The position numbers and the translations under genes are program-made. A DNA stretch of 64,000 bases from Haloprofundus halobius (GTDB taxonomy: Archaea > Halobacteriota > Halobacteria > Halobacteriales > Haloferacaceae), in assembly GCF_020097835.1 (NCBI RefSeq), contig NZ_CP083666.1:3162001-3226000 (forward strand), in the 5' to 3' direction. How positions within the stretch are numbered: position 1 is the stretch's first letter; each line of letters starts with the position of its first letter. Below are positions 42,470 through 51,746 of this stretch, piece after piece. Under the pieces are notes generated by a model. The model worked only from the letters and a program-made list of their open reading frames with translations, was not told where the DNA came from and did no database searches.

Positions 42470-43630
42470 ATGGACGAGGCCGACCCCCCTCCGTACGGCC
42501 CAGCGACCGCCCCCGCAGATGGTCCCTCGCTCGAACAGCTGAGCTCTGTTTTCTACGTTCGCGAGGTTCGGACGGACGACGACCGACTGCTGTACTACGG
42601 CGAGTCGCTCGTCTCGCGCCGCTCGCTACTGGAGACGGTGTGGCCCTCGTTCCGAGAGTCCGGCTACGACGTCCGCTTCGCGCGGACGAACGACGGGCTC
42701 GACGTGCTCGTCGCCGAGCCGATTTCGGTCGGCGTCGACGGCGTTCCGTGGAAGAACCTGCTCTTACTGGTCGCGACGGTCGCCTCGACGCTGTTCGTCG
42801 GCGCGTACGCGTGGTACTACATCCCTGTGAGCCAGATTCAGGAGAACCCGCTCGTCGCGCTCGAAGCGTGGCCGTTCACCGCCGCGGTTCTCGGCGTGCT
42901 CTGCGCACACGAACTCGGCCACTACGTGATGGGCCGGTACCACGGTGTCGACGTGTCGCTGCCGTACCTCATCCCCTTCATCTTCCCGTTCGGCACGATG
43001 GGGGCCATCATCCGGATGCGAGGGCAGATGCCCGACCGGAAGGCGCTTTTCGACATCGGCGTCGCGGGCCCGTTGGCGGGGCTGGCGGCGACGGTGGTCG
43101 TCACCGCCATCGGCCTCTCGCTCGACCCGATTACGATACCCGAGCGCGTGTTCGTCCGCAGCAGCGAGGTCATCCAGTTCAACAACCCGCTGCTTTTGGA
43201 CCTCATCGCGACGCTTCTCGGCCAACCGAGCGACTACAGCTACCCGCAGACGGTCAATCCGGTCATCATCGGCGGGTGGGTCGGGATGTTCTTCACCGTA
43301 CTGAACCTGCTCCCGGTCGGACAGCTCGACGGCGGACACATGGTCCGCGCGATGCTCGGCCGTAGACAGGAGACGGTGGCGACGCTCGTTCCCCTCGGGC
43401 TGTTCGGCCTCGCGGGCTACCTCTACTACGTCCGCGAACTCGGCCTTCAGGAGTCCGTCGGTCTGTGGGCGTTCTGGGGTCTGTTCTCGATGTTCATCGC
43501 TATCAACGGCCCCGCACACCCCATCGACGAGTCCGGTATCGGCTGGAAGCGACAGCTCGTCGGTGTGTTCACCTTCGCGCTCGGCCTGTTGTGTTTCATG
43601 CTAGTGCCGATTCAGCTGATTAGCGCCTGA
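42470..43630 (+). CDS. Site-2 protease family protein (EGY1/SREBP-like M50)
   Basis: A 386-residue intramembrane metalloprotease. HELGH at 147-151 gives the zinc site, the third ligand being in LNLLPVGQLDGGH near residue 285. Residues 1-95 are a cytoplasmic domain; at least six spans follow. Unlike the 595-residue S2P at 35659 there is no PDZ domain. It likely cleaves membrane-anchored factors; substrates unknown. Confidence 0.88.
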   Translation: MDEADPPPYGPATAPADGPSLEQLSSVFYVREVRTDDDRLLYYGESLVSRRSLLETVWPSFRESGYDVRFARTNDGLDVLVAEPISVGVDGVPWKNLLLLVATVASTLFVGAYAWYYIPVSQIQENPLVALEAWPFTAAVLGVLCAHELGHYVMGRYHGVDVSLPYLIPFIFPFGTMGAIIRMRGQMPDRKALFDIGVAGPLAGLAATVVVTAIGLSLDPITIPERVFVRSSEVIQFNNPLLLDLIATLLGQPSDYSYPQTVNPVIIGGWVGMFFTVLNLLPVGQLDGGHMVRAMLGRRQETVATLVPLGLFGLAGYLYYVRELGLQESVGLWAFWGLFSMFIAINGPAHPIDESGIGWKRQLVGVFTFALGLLCFMLVPIQLISA

Positions 43631-43658
43631 GCGTTGGAGAGCCGCACCGCCGTCGGCG

Positions 43659-44540
43659 CTACGCCGAGTGAGTGTAGCCGCGGTCGGGAAGCGACTCGCC
43701 GTCGAGTGTTACGCCCGCGCTCGACTCGGTGACGCGTCCGATACGGGTAATCGGCGTCGGTGACACCGACGCTGTGCGTTCGAGCGCCGACTCGGGGAGC
43801 GCGAACACCAACTCGAAGTCCTCCCCGAAGTGGAGTGCGGACTTCCAGTACTCCCCGTCGTCGTCGGTCACGTCGTCGACTGCGGAGTCGACCGGAACCG
43901 CCGAGGAGTCGAGCGCGAACCCGCAGTCGCTCGCCTCCGCGAGTTGGTGGACCGAACGCGCGAGGCCGTCGCTGGAGTCCATCATCGCCGTCGCGTAGTC
44001 GGCGAGTTCCACGCCCGCAGCGACTCGCGGCTCGAACCGGAAGAGGTCGTTGCCGCGTTCGCTATCGCCGCGTTCGAAGTAGCGAAGCGCGGCCGCCGAC
44101 CGCCCGAGCGTCCCGGTGACGCAGAGCAGGTCGCCCGGAGTCGCACCGGACCGGAGCACCGGGTCGTCGGTTCGGCCGATGGCCGTCGTCGCCGTCGTGA
44201 ATTCGTCGTGCGTGTCGAGGTCGCCACCGACGTACTCGGCACCGACGAGTTCGCAGACCTCTCGGGCACCGCGGACGAACGCACTCAGTTCGTCTTCGTC
44301 GAACGTGGGCGCGGCGTACGCGGCGACGGCCGCCACGGTCTCTGCGCCCATCGCGGCGACGTCCGACAGCGACGCGCCGACCGACCGCCACCCGGCGGTG
44401 TAGCGCGTCGTTCCGGCCGGGAAGTCCGTCGTTTCGTGGAGCATGTCGGTCGTCACGACCAGTCCGTCGACGACCGCCGCGTCGTCGCCGGCCGCCGGGA
44501 GCTCCGCCGCCAACGTTCGCAACGCCGTCCGCTCGTCCAT
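43659..44540 (-). CDS. thiL: Thiamine-monophosphate kinase
   Basis: About 293 residues, AIR-synthase/ThiL fold. Early AGDDAAVVDGLVVTTDMLHE matches the ThiL metal-binding motif (GDDxA ... TDxL); later signs are MMDSSDGLARSVHQLAEASD and GEDFELVFAL. It phosphorylates thiamine monophosphate to the diphosphate. The ATG at 44540 is preferred, as upstream residues are non-family. It is convergent with the S2P gene, 28 bp away. Confidence 0.92.
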   Translation of the reverse strand: MDERTALRTLAAELPAAGDDAAVVDGLVVTTDMLHETTDFPAGTTRYTAGWRSVGASLSDVAAMGAETVAAVAAYAAPTFDEDELSAFVRGAREVCELVGAEYVGGDLDTHDEFTTATTAIGRTDDPVLRSGATPGDLLCVTGTLGRSAAALRYFERGDSERGNDLFRFEPRVAAGVELADYATAMMDSSDGLARSVHQLAEASDCGFALDSSAVPVDSAVDDVTDDDGEYWKSALHFGEDFELVFALPESALERTASVSPTPITRIGRVTESSAGVTLDGESLPDRGYTHSA

Positions 44541-44686
44541 GGTCGGCCTTTCGGCGTCGGCGCGAAAAAGCCACCGAGGCGTCCGGCCGACCGCTCTCGT
44601 GGGAGTCAGCCTCACAGTTTCACGGCTACCGCGACGGAAGAGGGGCGTAAGCTATCGCTACCGCTGCTGTCGATTCCGGTGGCTTA

Positions 44687-45739
44687 ATGCCGATAGTGAC
44701 CGTCCGGGAGGGTATGGCCAGAGAGAACCTCCGAGCCACTCTGCTCGGCTTCGCCGGCGCGTTGGTGGTGTTCGCGGTTCTCTTCTCGCTCATCGGCGTC
44801 GGCGACCTCGTCTACCAGCTACAGAGCGCCGACCCGCGATTCGTCGCGCTCGTTATCGTCGCGACGCTCGGGTGGTTGTTCGCCTGGGGGCTGGCGCTTC
44901 GGACCGTCCTCTCAGTTCTCGGCGTCGAACTCTCGGCCGTGAAGTCGTTTCTCGTCTTCTCGGGCGCGATGTTCTCGAACAACATCACGCCGTTCGGGCA
45001 GGCGGGCGGCGAACCGGTGACGGCGCTTCTCATCTCGCAGAGTTCGGACGCCGAGTACGAGACGGGTCTCGCCGCCATCGCCAGCGTCGACACGCTCAAC
45101 TTCGTCCCCTCGATAACGCTGGCGCTCGTCGGCGCGGTGTACTTCGCGACGGAGACGACGCTCGGACAGAGCCTCGAACTGGCGGTCATCGGCGTCGTCG
45201 TGCTCGCCACGGCAGTTCCCGGCCTCGTCTACGTCGGGTGGCAGCGACGGTATCAACTCGAACACAAAGCCGTCAGCGTGCTCACGCCCGTCATCCGACG
45301 CGTCGCGGAGTTCGTCCCGCGCGTCTCGAAACCGACCGCAGAGAGCATCGAGGGGCGGATCAGTCGATTCTTCGCCGCCATCGAACGCGTCGCAACGAAC
45401 CCGCGCGGACTGGTACTGGCTGTCTCGCTGTCGGCGGCCGGGTGGCTCGCACAGATGCTCGGCCTTTGGTTCGCCTTCCACGCCGTTGGAACGCCGGTTT
45501 CGCCGGCGATTCTGCTGTTCGTCGTCCCCATCGGCGCTATCGCCGGCGTGACGCCGCTACCCGGCGGCGCGGGCGGTATCGAGAGCGTCCTGCTCGTGTT
45601 GTTGCTGGCGGCGACGGGTCCTGCCGTCACGCAGTCGGCGATTCTGGCGGCCATCGTCATCTATCGCGGGGCGGTGTACTGGCTGCCGACGCTCATCGGC
45701 GGCGTCGTCGTCAGCGTCTTGGGTCTCAACAACACCTGA
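44687..45739 (+). CDS. UPF0104/LPG-synthase-TM family membrane protein (flippase-like)
   Basis: A 350-residue protein with about eight membrane spans. It resembles the transmembrane domain of lysylphosphatidylglycerol synthase/AglD C-terminal type: SGAMFSNNITPFGQAGGEPV, then GVTPLPGGAGGIES near residue 287, a signature of the UPF0104 family. These domains likely flip lipid-linked compounds. It may instead start at the ATG at 44714. It is divergent from thiL. Confidence 0.8.
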   Translation: MPIVTVREGMARENLRATLLGFAGALVVFAVLFSLIGVGDLVYQLQSADPRFVALVIVATLGWLFAWGLALRTVLSVLGVELSAVKSFLVFSGAMFSNNITPFGQAGGEPVTALLISQSSDAEYETGLAAIASVDTLNFVPSITLALVGAVYFATETTLGQSLELAVIGVVVLATAVPGLVYVGWQRRYQLEHKAVSVLTPVIRRVAEFVPRVSKPTAESIEGRISRFFAAIERVATNPRGLVLAVSLSAAGWLAQMLGLWFAFHAVGTPVSPAILLFVVPIGAIAGVTPLPGGAGGIESVLLVLLLAATGPAVTQSAILAAIVIYRGAVYWLPTLIGGVVVSVLGLNNT

Positions 45740-45800
45740 CTGCCGTTCGTGTCGGAGCCGAAACGTCCGCTGGATAGGGCCGACGACGCCAATACGATGC

Positions 45801-45807
45801 TTTTAAA
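45801..45807 (+). promoter_or_regulatory. TATA box of rps19e
   Basis: ttttaaa is centred about 28 nt before the ATG at 45832, which indicates a leaderless ribosomal-protein transcript. Confidence 0.6.
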
Positions 45808-45831
45808 CAGCGCAACACAGAACTCGAAGCC

Positions 45832-46287
45832 ATGGTAACCCTCTATGACGTTCCGGCGGACGACCTCATCCAGGAGGTCGCCGACCGACTCGAGGACCGC
45901 ATCGAACAGCCCGACTGGATCCAGTTCGCGAAAACCGGGTCGAACCGCGAACTGCCGCCCCAGAACGACGACTTCTGGTTCGTCCGCGCCGCCAGCGTAC
46001 TTCGCAAACTCGCGACGAAGGGTCCGTTCGGCGTCGAGCGCCTCGCCGTCGAGTACGGCGGCCGTAAGCGCGGGTCGACGCGCTACCGCGTCGCGAAAGC
46101 CCACACGGGAACCGGCAGCAAGAAGATTATCCGTGTCATCCTCCAGCAGCTCGAAGCGGAGGAGCTCGTCGAGAGCGCTGGAGGCGACGGCCGCCGCATC
46201 AGCGACGAGGGTCGCGCCTTCCTCGACGACGCCGCCGCCTCGGCCTTCGAGTCGCTCGACCGTCCGGAACTCGAACGCTACGCGTAG
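45832..46287 (+). CDS. rps19e: 30S ribosomal protein S19e
   Basis: A 151-residue ribosomal protein of the archaeal/eukaryotic S19e family. It starts MVTLYDVPADDLIQEVADRL, includes the DWIQFAKTGSNRELPPQ and FWFVRAASVLRKLATKGPFG segments and the GGRKRGSTRYR basic patch, all diagnostic. It binds the small subunit head and is needed for 16S maturation. It leads the conserved S19e-PDCD5-PP-loop gene trio. Confidence 0.96.
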   Translation: MVTLYDVPADDLIQEVADRLEDRIEQPDWIQFAKTGSNRELPPQNDDFWFVRAASVLRKLATKGPFGVERLAVEYGGRKRGSTRYRVAKAHTGTGSKKIIRVILQQLEAEELVESAGGDGRRISDEGRAFLDDAAASAFESLDRPELERYA

Positions 46288-46374
46288 AGGACACACACGC
46301 TTTTCCAGCCGTTCGACCCCGACAGCCGCTAGGCTGTCCGTAATCGTTTTCTGCCGTGCGCGAAAAGTTCGGGT

Positions 46375-46737
46375 ATGAGCGGGAACTCCGACGACGACCG
46401 GCTCGACGAACTCCGTGAAGAGCGACTTCAGGAGCTACAGGAACAGGCCGACGGCCAACAGCAGCAGCAGGGCAACGAGGAGGCCCAGCAGGCGGCAGAG
46501 GAGCGCGCTCAGGCGCAGAAAGACGCGTTGCTGCGTCAGTACCTCACCGACGGCGCGCGCCAGCGACTCAACGCGGTCCAGATGAGCAAACCCGACTTCG
46601 CCGAACAGGTCGAACAACAGCTCGTCGCGCTCGCCCAGAGCGGACGCATCCAGTCGAAGATAGACGAACAGCGGATGAAACAGCTGTTGAAGGAACTCCA
46701 GCCCGACAAGAAGCGCTTCAACATCCGCCGTCGCTGA
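46375..46737 (+). CDS. PDCD5-family DNA-binding protein
   Basis: A 120-residue alpha-helical protein. Residues 1-55 are Gln/Glu-rich and probably disordered; residues 55-120 carry the PDCD5/TFAR19 core ([44 protein letters not shown]). Archaeal members bind DNA or ribosome-associated factors. It is co-directional with rps19e and overlaps the next gene by one base (TGATG). Confidence 0.93.
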   Translation: MSGNSDDDRLDELREERLQELQEQADGQQQQQGNEEAQQAAEERAQAQKDALLRQYLTDGARQRLNAVQMSKPDFAEQVEQQLVALAQSGRIQSKIDEQRMKQLLKELQPDKKRFNIRRR

Positions 46738-47330
46738 TGGAACTGGCCCTCCTGTACAGCGGCGGGAAGGATTCGACGCTCGCCGCGCTCACGCTCGATT
46801 CGTTCTACGACGTGCGCCTCGTGACCGCGCACTTCGGTTTCACCGACGACTGGACACACGCGAAGAAAGCCGCCGAGACGCTCGGCTACCCGTTCGAGAC
46901 GGTCGAACTCGACGACGACATCGCCGCCGACGCCGTCGAGCGGATGCACGCCGACGGCTACCCACGAAACGGCATCCAGAAGGTTCACGAAGCCGCGTTA
47001 GAAGCCGTTGCGGGACTCGGCTACGACGCTATCGCCGACGGGACGCGGCGCGACGACCGCGTGCCGACCATTTCGCGGGCGCAAGCACAGAGCCTCGAAG
47101 ACCGCTACGACGTCGACTATCTCGCGCCGCTGTCGGGGTTCGGTCGCCGTGCGGTCGACCGCATCGTCGACGAGACGCTCGACATCGAGGTCGGCCCGAG
47201 CGAGACGGTTCCGAAGGCCGACTACGAGGGTGAACTGCGGCAGTTGCTCGCCGAGACCCACGGGTCCGACGCGGTCGGACACGTCTTCCCGGAACACGAG
47301 CAGACGTACGTCCGCGGACTGCTCGACTGA
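46737..47330 (+). CDS. PP-loop ATPase (asparagine-synthase/adenine-nucleotide alpha-hydrolase type)
   Basis: A 197-residue protein with the PP-loop LLYSGGKDSTLAALTL at the N terminus and further GYDAIADGTRRDDRVPTISR and DYLAPLSGFGRR motifs typical of archaeal alpha-hydrolases of the DUF7411-like group. PP-loop enzymes adenylate a substrate such as a tRNA base or a carboxylate; diphthamide or tRNA modification are candidates. Its ATG overlaps the PDCD5 stop, so it is co-translated, and this trio is conserved in haloarchaea. Confidence 0.85.
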   Translation: MELALLYSGGKDSTLAALTLDSFYDVRLVTAHFGFTDDWTHAKKAAETLGYPFETVELDDDIAADAVERMHADGYPRNGIQKVHEAALEAVAGLGYDAIADGTRRDDRVPTISRAQAQSLEDRYDVDYLAPLSGFGRRAVDRIVDETLDIEVGPSETVPKADYEGELRQLLAETHGSDAVGHVFPEHEQTYVRGLLD

Positions 47331-47363
47331 ACGCCGTCCGGGCCTCCGGGGGTCGCCCGATAG

Positions 47364-47525
47364 CTACCTCGTCTCGATATCCTCTCTGATTCTCGACTCG
47401 CCGACGTCGAGGTCGGGGTGGTGGTCGTCGTTGTGTCTCAGCGCGTCGTCGACAACCTCGTCTTCGGTTGCCGCAGACGTATCGAACTCGCAGTCGCCGA
47501 CGGCGCAGGCGTATCCGTAGGACAT
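47364..47525 (-). CDS. DUF1059 small protein
   Basis: A 53-residue protein starting MSYGYACAVGDCEFDTSAAT, with the C-x5-C pair of DUF1059 and an acidic tail (HHPDLDVGESRIREDIETR). It is convergent with the PP-loop gene. The second such gene in the window is at 23549; the two are clearly different. The ATG at 47525 is chosen over 17 upstream residues that lie outside the family. Confidence 0.72.
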   Translation of the reverse strand: MSYGYACAVGDCEFDTSAATEDEVVDDALRHNDDHHPDLDVGESRIREDIETR

Positions 47526-47645
47526 GACGGTTCGAAGTCGCCGCGGCGCCGCAGAGAGGATTCGGCCTGTATACACCAGCGACCGGACCTGGTGCGGACG
47601 ACGGTAATCGAACCGCTCTTGCCGGCGCAGACGCGAGCGGTAGAC

Positions 47646-48563
47646 GTGAATTCGGGAATCTCGTACTCGCTCGTCGCCGCCGTCGTCTGGGGCGTCTACC
47701 TGTTCGTCCTCAAGCGATATTTCGACGGGATTCCCGGGTCGGTTCTCACCGTCCTCGTCAACGTCGCGGCCGTCGCGTGGTATCTCCCGGTCGTTCTCAC
47801 ATCGGTGTCGCCCTCGGAGATGCCGTCACTCCCGTCTCTGGGCTTCGACGCGCTCGCCGTCGTCGTCGGGACGGTCTGTGCGACCGGTGCCGCGTTCCTG
47901 GTTTTCCTCCGGGCGCTCGACGCGGGCGATGTCTCCTACGTCGCGCCGATAAACAAGGTCGTTCCGGTGTTCGTCCTCCCGATAGAGATACTGCTGCTGC
48001 ACGAGCGACTCGCTCCCGTACAGATACTCGGCGTCGTCGTCGCGACGCTGGCGGTCTACGTCGCCAACTACCGGGGCGGGCGTCTCGCCGACCCGATACG
48101 GGCCGCGTCGTCGTCGACGGCGGCGCAGCTCGCGCTGGTGAGCGCCGCCTGCTACGCGGTCAGCGACGTTGGCAAACGAGTCGCGCTCCAGGAGCTGAGC
48201 CTCCAGCCACAGCTCTGGGTGGTGATCCTCCTGAGCGGCGTCACCGTCGTCGTCCTCCCCTTTGCGGTCCGGTCGTGGCCCGGCGACGTGTTCACGCGGC
48301 GGACGCTCGGCGAACTCGCCGTTGGCGGCTTCCTCGTCGCGCTCGGCGAGCACGTCACGTCGCTGGCGTTCGCGGCGGTCCCGGCGAGCATCGCCTCGCC
48401 CATCATCAACACGCAGGCGGTCGTCGCCGTCGTCCTCGGCGGCGTGCTCCTCCGCGAGGAGTTCTTCGGGACGCGACTGGTCGCCGCGGCGCTGGCGGTC
48501 TGCGGCGTCGGCCTTATCGCGCTCGACTCGGCGAACCTGAACGCCGTTCTCGGCTGGTTCTGA
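47646..48563 (+). CDS. EamA/DMT-superfamily transporter
   Basis: About 305 residues with ten membrane helices in two EamA repeats (SLVAAVVWGVYLFVLKRYF and QLALVSAACYAVSDVGKRVA, each followed by a PASIASPIINT-type loop). Such carriers move amino acids, nucleotide sugars or other metabolites. It starts at a GTG (47646), since the upstream frame lacks membrane character. No operon partner. Confidence 0.83.
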   Translation: MNSGISYSLVAAVVWGVYLFVLKRYFDGIPGSVLTVLVNVAAVAWYLPVVLTSVSPSEMPSLPSLGFDALAVVVGTVCATGAAFLVFLRALDAGDVSYVAPINKVVPVFVLPIEILLLHERLAPVQILGVVVATLAVYVANYRGGRLADPIRAASSSTAAQLALVSAACYAVSDVGKRVALQELSLQPQLWVVILLSGVTVVVLPFAVRSWPGDVFTRRTLGELAVGGFLVALGEHVTSLAFAAVPASIASPIINTQAVVAVVLGGVLLREEFFGTRLVAAALAVCGVGLIALDSANLNAVLGWF

Positions 48564-48769
48564 GTGGCTGACAGGCGACTCTCGTCCGGTTTCGCAAGCG
48601 GCGCGTCGCACACCCGCCTCGGCCGCGTTGCGTCGATTCGTTAGCGCACCTGCAGGGTTGGTCCCCTCACGGTATTTGAACGTACGCCACTACTGCCACC
48701 ACCAGTTGATCTGTCTACCGGCCCGCCGAAAGGACAGCCTTGAAGCGACCGCTCCGCAAACCACCGTAC

Positions 48770-50065
48770 ATGTACGACCGACTCAAGGGGTTTCGTGACT
48801 TCTACCCCGACGAGATGGCCCCGCGGCGGGAGGTCATCGACACGATGGAAGACGCCGCCGAGCGGTACGGGTTCCGCGAGGTCGGTACGCCCGCGCTCGA
48901 ACGGACGCAGATGTACGTCGACAAATCCGGCGAGGAGATCGTCGACGAACTGTACGCGTTCACCGACAAGGGCGGCCGCGACGTCGCGCTGACGCCGGAA
49001 CTGACGCCGACGGTCGCGCGGATGGTCGTCGCCAAACAGCAGGAGCTCTCGAAACCCATCAAGTGGTTCTCGACGCGGCCGTTCTGGCGGTACGAACAGG
49101 TACAGCAGGGTCGCTTTCGGGAGTTTTACCAGACGAACGTCGATATCTTCGGCTCGTCGGAACCCGAGGCCGACGCCGAGATTCTGGCGTTCGCCGCCGA
49201 CGCGCTGACCGACCTCGGCCTCACCGGCGACGACTTCGAGTTCCGCGTCTCACACCGCGACATCCTCGGCGGTCTCCTGCGAGCGTTCCGCTCCGACGTC
49301 GACACCCGCGCTGCCGTTCGCGCCGTCGACAAACGCGCGAAAGTCGACGAAACCGAGTATCTCGGGCTTCTCACCGACGCGGGTCTCCCGTGGGACGAGG
49401 CCGAACAGTTCGACAGACTCGTCGCGGGCGGCGACCTCGACGAGATAGCCGAGTTCGGTGGCGACGACGTGGAAGCCGCCGTCGAGAACCTCCGCGAGGT
49501 GCTGGCGGCGACGGAGGACTTCGGCGCACGCGACTACTGCACCCTCTCGCTGACGACCGCTCGCGGACTGGACTACTACACCGGCGTCGTCTTCGAGTGC
49601 TTCGACTCGACGGGCGAAGTCGGGCGCTCGGTGTTCGGCGGCGGTCGGTACGACGACCTCATCGAGAGCTTCGGCGGCCAGCCGACGCCCGCCGTCGGCG
49701 TCGCGCCCGGTCACGCGCCGTTGAACCTTCTGTTGCAGCGCGCGGACGTCTGGCCCGAGGGCGCGGCCTCGACGGACTACTACGTACTCTCGGTCGGCGA
49801 CACGCGGTCGGTCGCATCCCGCGTCGCCCGCGACCTCCGCGCGGCCGGGAACACCGTCGAAACGGATGTCTCGGGGCGGAGTTTCGGCGCGCAGATGGGG
49901 TACGCCGACAGCATCGGCGCGGAGACGGTCGTCATCGTCGGCGAGCAGGACCTCGAGAACGACGAGGTGACCGTGAAGGACATGGAGAGCGGCGAGCAGA
50001 CGACCGCACCCGTCGACGACTTCCCCGGCGACCGCGACGCGCCGAGGTACGACGACTACGCTTGA
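48770..50065 (+). CDS. hisS: Histidyl-tRNA synthetase
   Basis: A 431-residue class II synthetase. It starts MYDRLKGFRDFYPDEM, has motif 2 FWRYEQVQQGRFREFYQTNVD near residue 110, the histidine loop LTTARGLDYYTGVVFE near residue 265 and motif 3 FGGGRYDDLIE. The C-terminal anticodon domain (residues 330-431) is complete. The ATG at 48770 is used because it starts the conserved motif; the frame is open ten codons further upstream. Confidence 0.95.
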   Translation: MYDRLKGFRDFYPDEMAPRREVIDTMEDAAERYGFREVGTPALERTQMYVDKSGEEIVDELYAFTDKGGRDVALTPELTPTVARMVVAKQQELSKPIKWFSTRPFWRYEQVQQGRFREFYQTNVDIFGSSEPEADAEILAFAADALTDLGLTGDDFEFRVSHRDILGGLLRAFRSDVDTRAAVRAVDKRAKVDETEYLGLLTDAGLPWDEAEQFDRLVAGGDLDEIAEFGGDDVEAAVENLREVLAATEDFGARDYCTLSLTTARGLDYYTGVVFECFDSTGEVGRSVFGGGRYDDLIESFGGQPTPAVGVAPGHAPLNLLLQRADVWPEGAASTDYYVLSVGDTRSVASRVARDLRAAGNTVETDVSGRSFGAQMGYADSIGAETVVIVGEQDLENDEVTVKDMESGEQTTAPVDDFPGDRDAPRYDDYA

Positions 50066-50171
50066 GGCCACTATCGTCGAACGCCCGGGGTCGAGGCGTT
50101 CGACAAGGGGCCGACGACCGAAGCGACCGTCTGCACAATGATTATTGCTAATTGATACGTAGCGTCGGCGA

Positions 50172-50648
50172 ATGGTCCTCTCGCATCCGACCGCCCTCCT
50201 CGTCCGCCTGCTCCACGTCACCGGCGTCGGCGTCGCCGTCGGCGGGGCCGTCCTGACGTGGGCGGCGAGTCGCCGAGCGGTCTCGACTGGTCGCGTCGAC
50301 GCCGCACGTACCGCCCTCTCCGTCGCGGAGACCTACGAGTGGCTCTTCTGGGGCGCTCTCGGTGCAATTGTCGCCAGCGGCGTCGGAAATCTCGGCTCGC
50401 TCGGCCTCGCCGTCTCCGGTCTCGAGACGACCTGGGGGACGACGCTCGGGGTCAAACTGGGGCTTCTCGCGGCGTTTCTCGCGGGGTCGGCGGGTCGGAC
50501 GTTGTTCGTCTCGTTCGCGGCGGGGCGATCCGGCGCGGACGCGGCTCCTGTCACCGCCACTACGCGCCGACTCCGGACAGCCTACGCTGTCACGAGCGTC
50601 GTACTCCTCGCGCTCGTTGGATTCGGGGAGGTGCTCGCACATGGCTGA
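50172..50648 (+). CDS. CopD-like four-helix membrane protein
   Basis: A 158-residue membrane protein with four spans, the first containing LLHVTGVGVAVGGAVLTWAA, a pattern of the CopD/DUF2269 family with a conserved His. Such proteins bind heme or copper at the membrane. It overlaps the next membrane-protein gene by 8 bp, so the two are coupled. Confidence 0.65.
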   Translation: MVLSHPTALLVRLLHVTGVGVAVGGAVLTWAASRRAVSTGRVDAARTALSVAETYEWLFWGALGAIVASGVGNLGSLGLAVSGLETTWGTTLGVKLGLLAAFLAGSAGRTLFVSFAAGRSGADAAPVTATTRRLRTAYAVTSVVLLALVGFGEVLAHG

Positions 50649-51186
50649 GTCGCCAGTGGACGACTCCGGAGCGCAGCGGCGCTCCGACTCGCGTCCGGAC
50701 GCGCGGACCGAGGAGGGACGGCCGCTTCCGACGCTGGCCGTGTGGGGACTCGCGACGTTTCACGTCACCGTACTGGTGGTCGTGCTCGTCGTCGCGCTCC
50801 ATCTCGCTGGACCGCTCGGGGAATTTCTCTCGGGGCTGAACACCGCGATCGGACTCGGCGTCTTCGCGTACCTCTGGGCGCTCACGTGGTGGACGAACCG
50901 CCGTGCGCTCGGTGACGCGTGGCGAGGCGACGGATTCGACCCCCGCGCGGCGGCGACACGGGCGACGCTCTGGGGCGGCGTCACGGGCGTTCTCTTCCTT
51001 CTCGCGCCGTTCGCCCTGTTCTTGGTTCTGCTGGTCGCGCAGGGTGCGTCCGTTCTGGCAGTACTCGCCATCGGACTGCTCGGCGCGCTCGTCGCCGCCC
51101 TCGTCGGCGCGGTAATCGGCGGCGCGTTCGGCGTCGTCGACGTGGTACTGTTCCGCGTGGTCGACGCCGCCCGGAGTCGTCAGTAG
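50641..51186 (+). CDS. Membrane protein of unknown function
   Basis: About 181 residues, with an acidic, charged N terminus (residues 1-28) and four predicted membrane spans. No conserved catalytic motif is recognised. It overlaps the CopD-like gene by 8 bp and probably works with it. The start ATG at 50641 is set by this overlap. Confidence 0.6.
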   Translation: MAESPVDDSGAQRRSDSRPDARTEEGRPLPTLAVWGLATFHVTVLVVVLVVALHLAGPLGEFLSGLNTAIGLGVFAYLWALTWWTNRRALGDAWRGDGFDPRAAATRATLWGGVTGVLFLLAPFALFLVLLVAQGASVLAVLAIGLLGALVAALVGAVIGGAFGVVDVVLFRVVDAARSRQ

Positions 51187-51247
51187 CGGCGACTGCCCGG
51201 ACAAAACACACCTTTCTCCGGGCCGTACGCTCACGCGGTGAACTGAG

Positions 51248-51721
51248 ATGTACGACACCATCCTCGTCGCGACGGACGGCAGCGACCCCTCTGAGGCGGC
51301 AGTCGACCGCGCGCTCGACCTCGCGAAGCAGTACGGAGCGACGCTCCACGTCCTCTCGGTCGTCGACACGAGGGTGTACACCGACGTCGACGTCCGTACG
51401 GAACCCGTCTTCGACGCGCTCGACGAACGGGCGCGAGAGATAGTCGCCCCCGTCGCCGAGACGGCCTCGGCCGCGGACGTCCCCGTCGTGACCGACGTCG
51501 TCCACGGCTCGCCAGCCAGCGGCATCGTCGACTACGCGACCGAGCACGACGTCGACGTGATCGTCGTCGGCACGCACGGCCGACGCGGCGTCAGGCGGAT
51601 GCTCCTCGGCAGCGTCGCCGAGCGCGTCGTCAGAAACTCCCCGATCCCCGTGTTGACCGTCCGCGGCGGCAACGAAGACGAGAGCGAGGGCCGGAGCGAC
51701 GACACGAGTCGCGTCCGTTAA
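51248..51721 (+). CDS. Universal stress protein (UspA family)
   Basis: A 157-residue cytoplasmic protein. It starts MYDTILVATDGSDPSEAAVD and ends with the ATP-binding loop GTHGRRGVRRMLLGSVAERV. It probably binds ATP and dimerises under stress. A short gtgaactgag ribosome-site-like stretch precedes the ATG. No partner gene is evident. Confidence 0.93.
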   Translation: MYDTILVATDGSDPSEAAVDRALDLAKQYGATLHVLSVVDTRVYTDVDVRTEPVFDALDERAREIVAPVAETASAADVPVVTDVVHGSPASGIVDYATEHDVDVIVVGTHGRRGVRRMLLGSVAERVVRNSPIPVLTVRGGNEDESEGRSDDTSRVR

Positions 51722-51746
51722 GCGCCCGTCGTCCGAACCGTCGGCC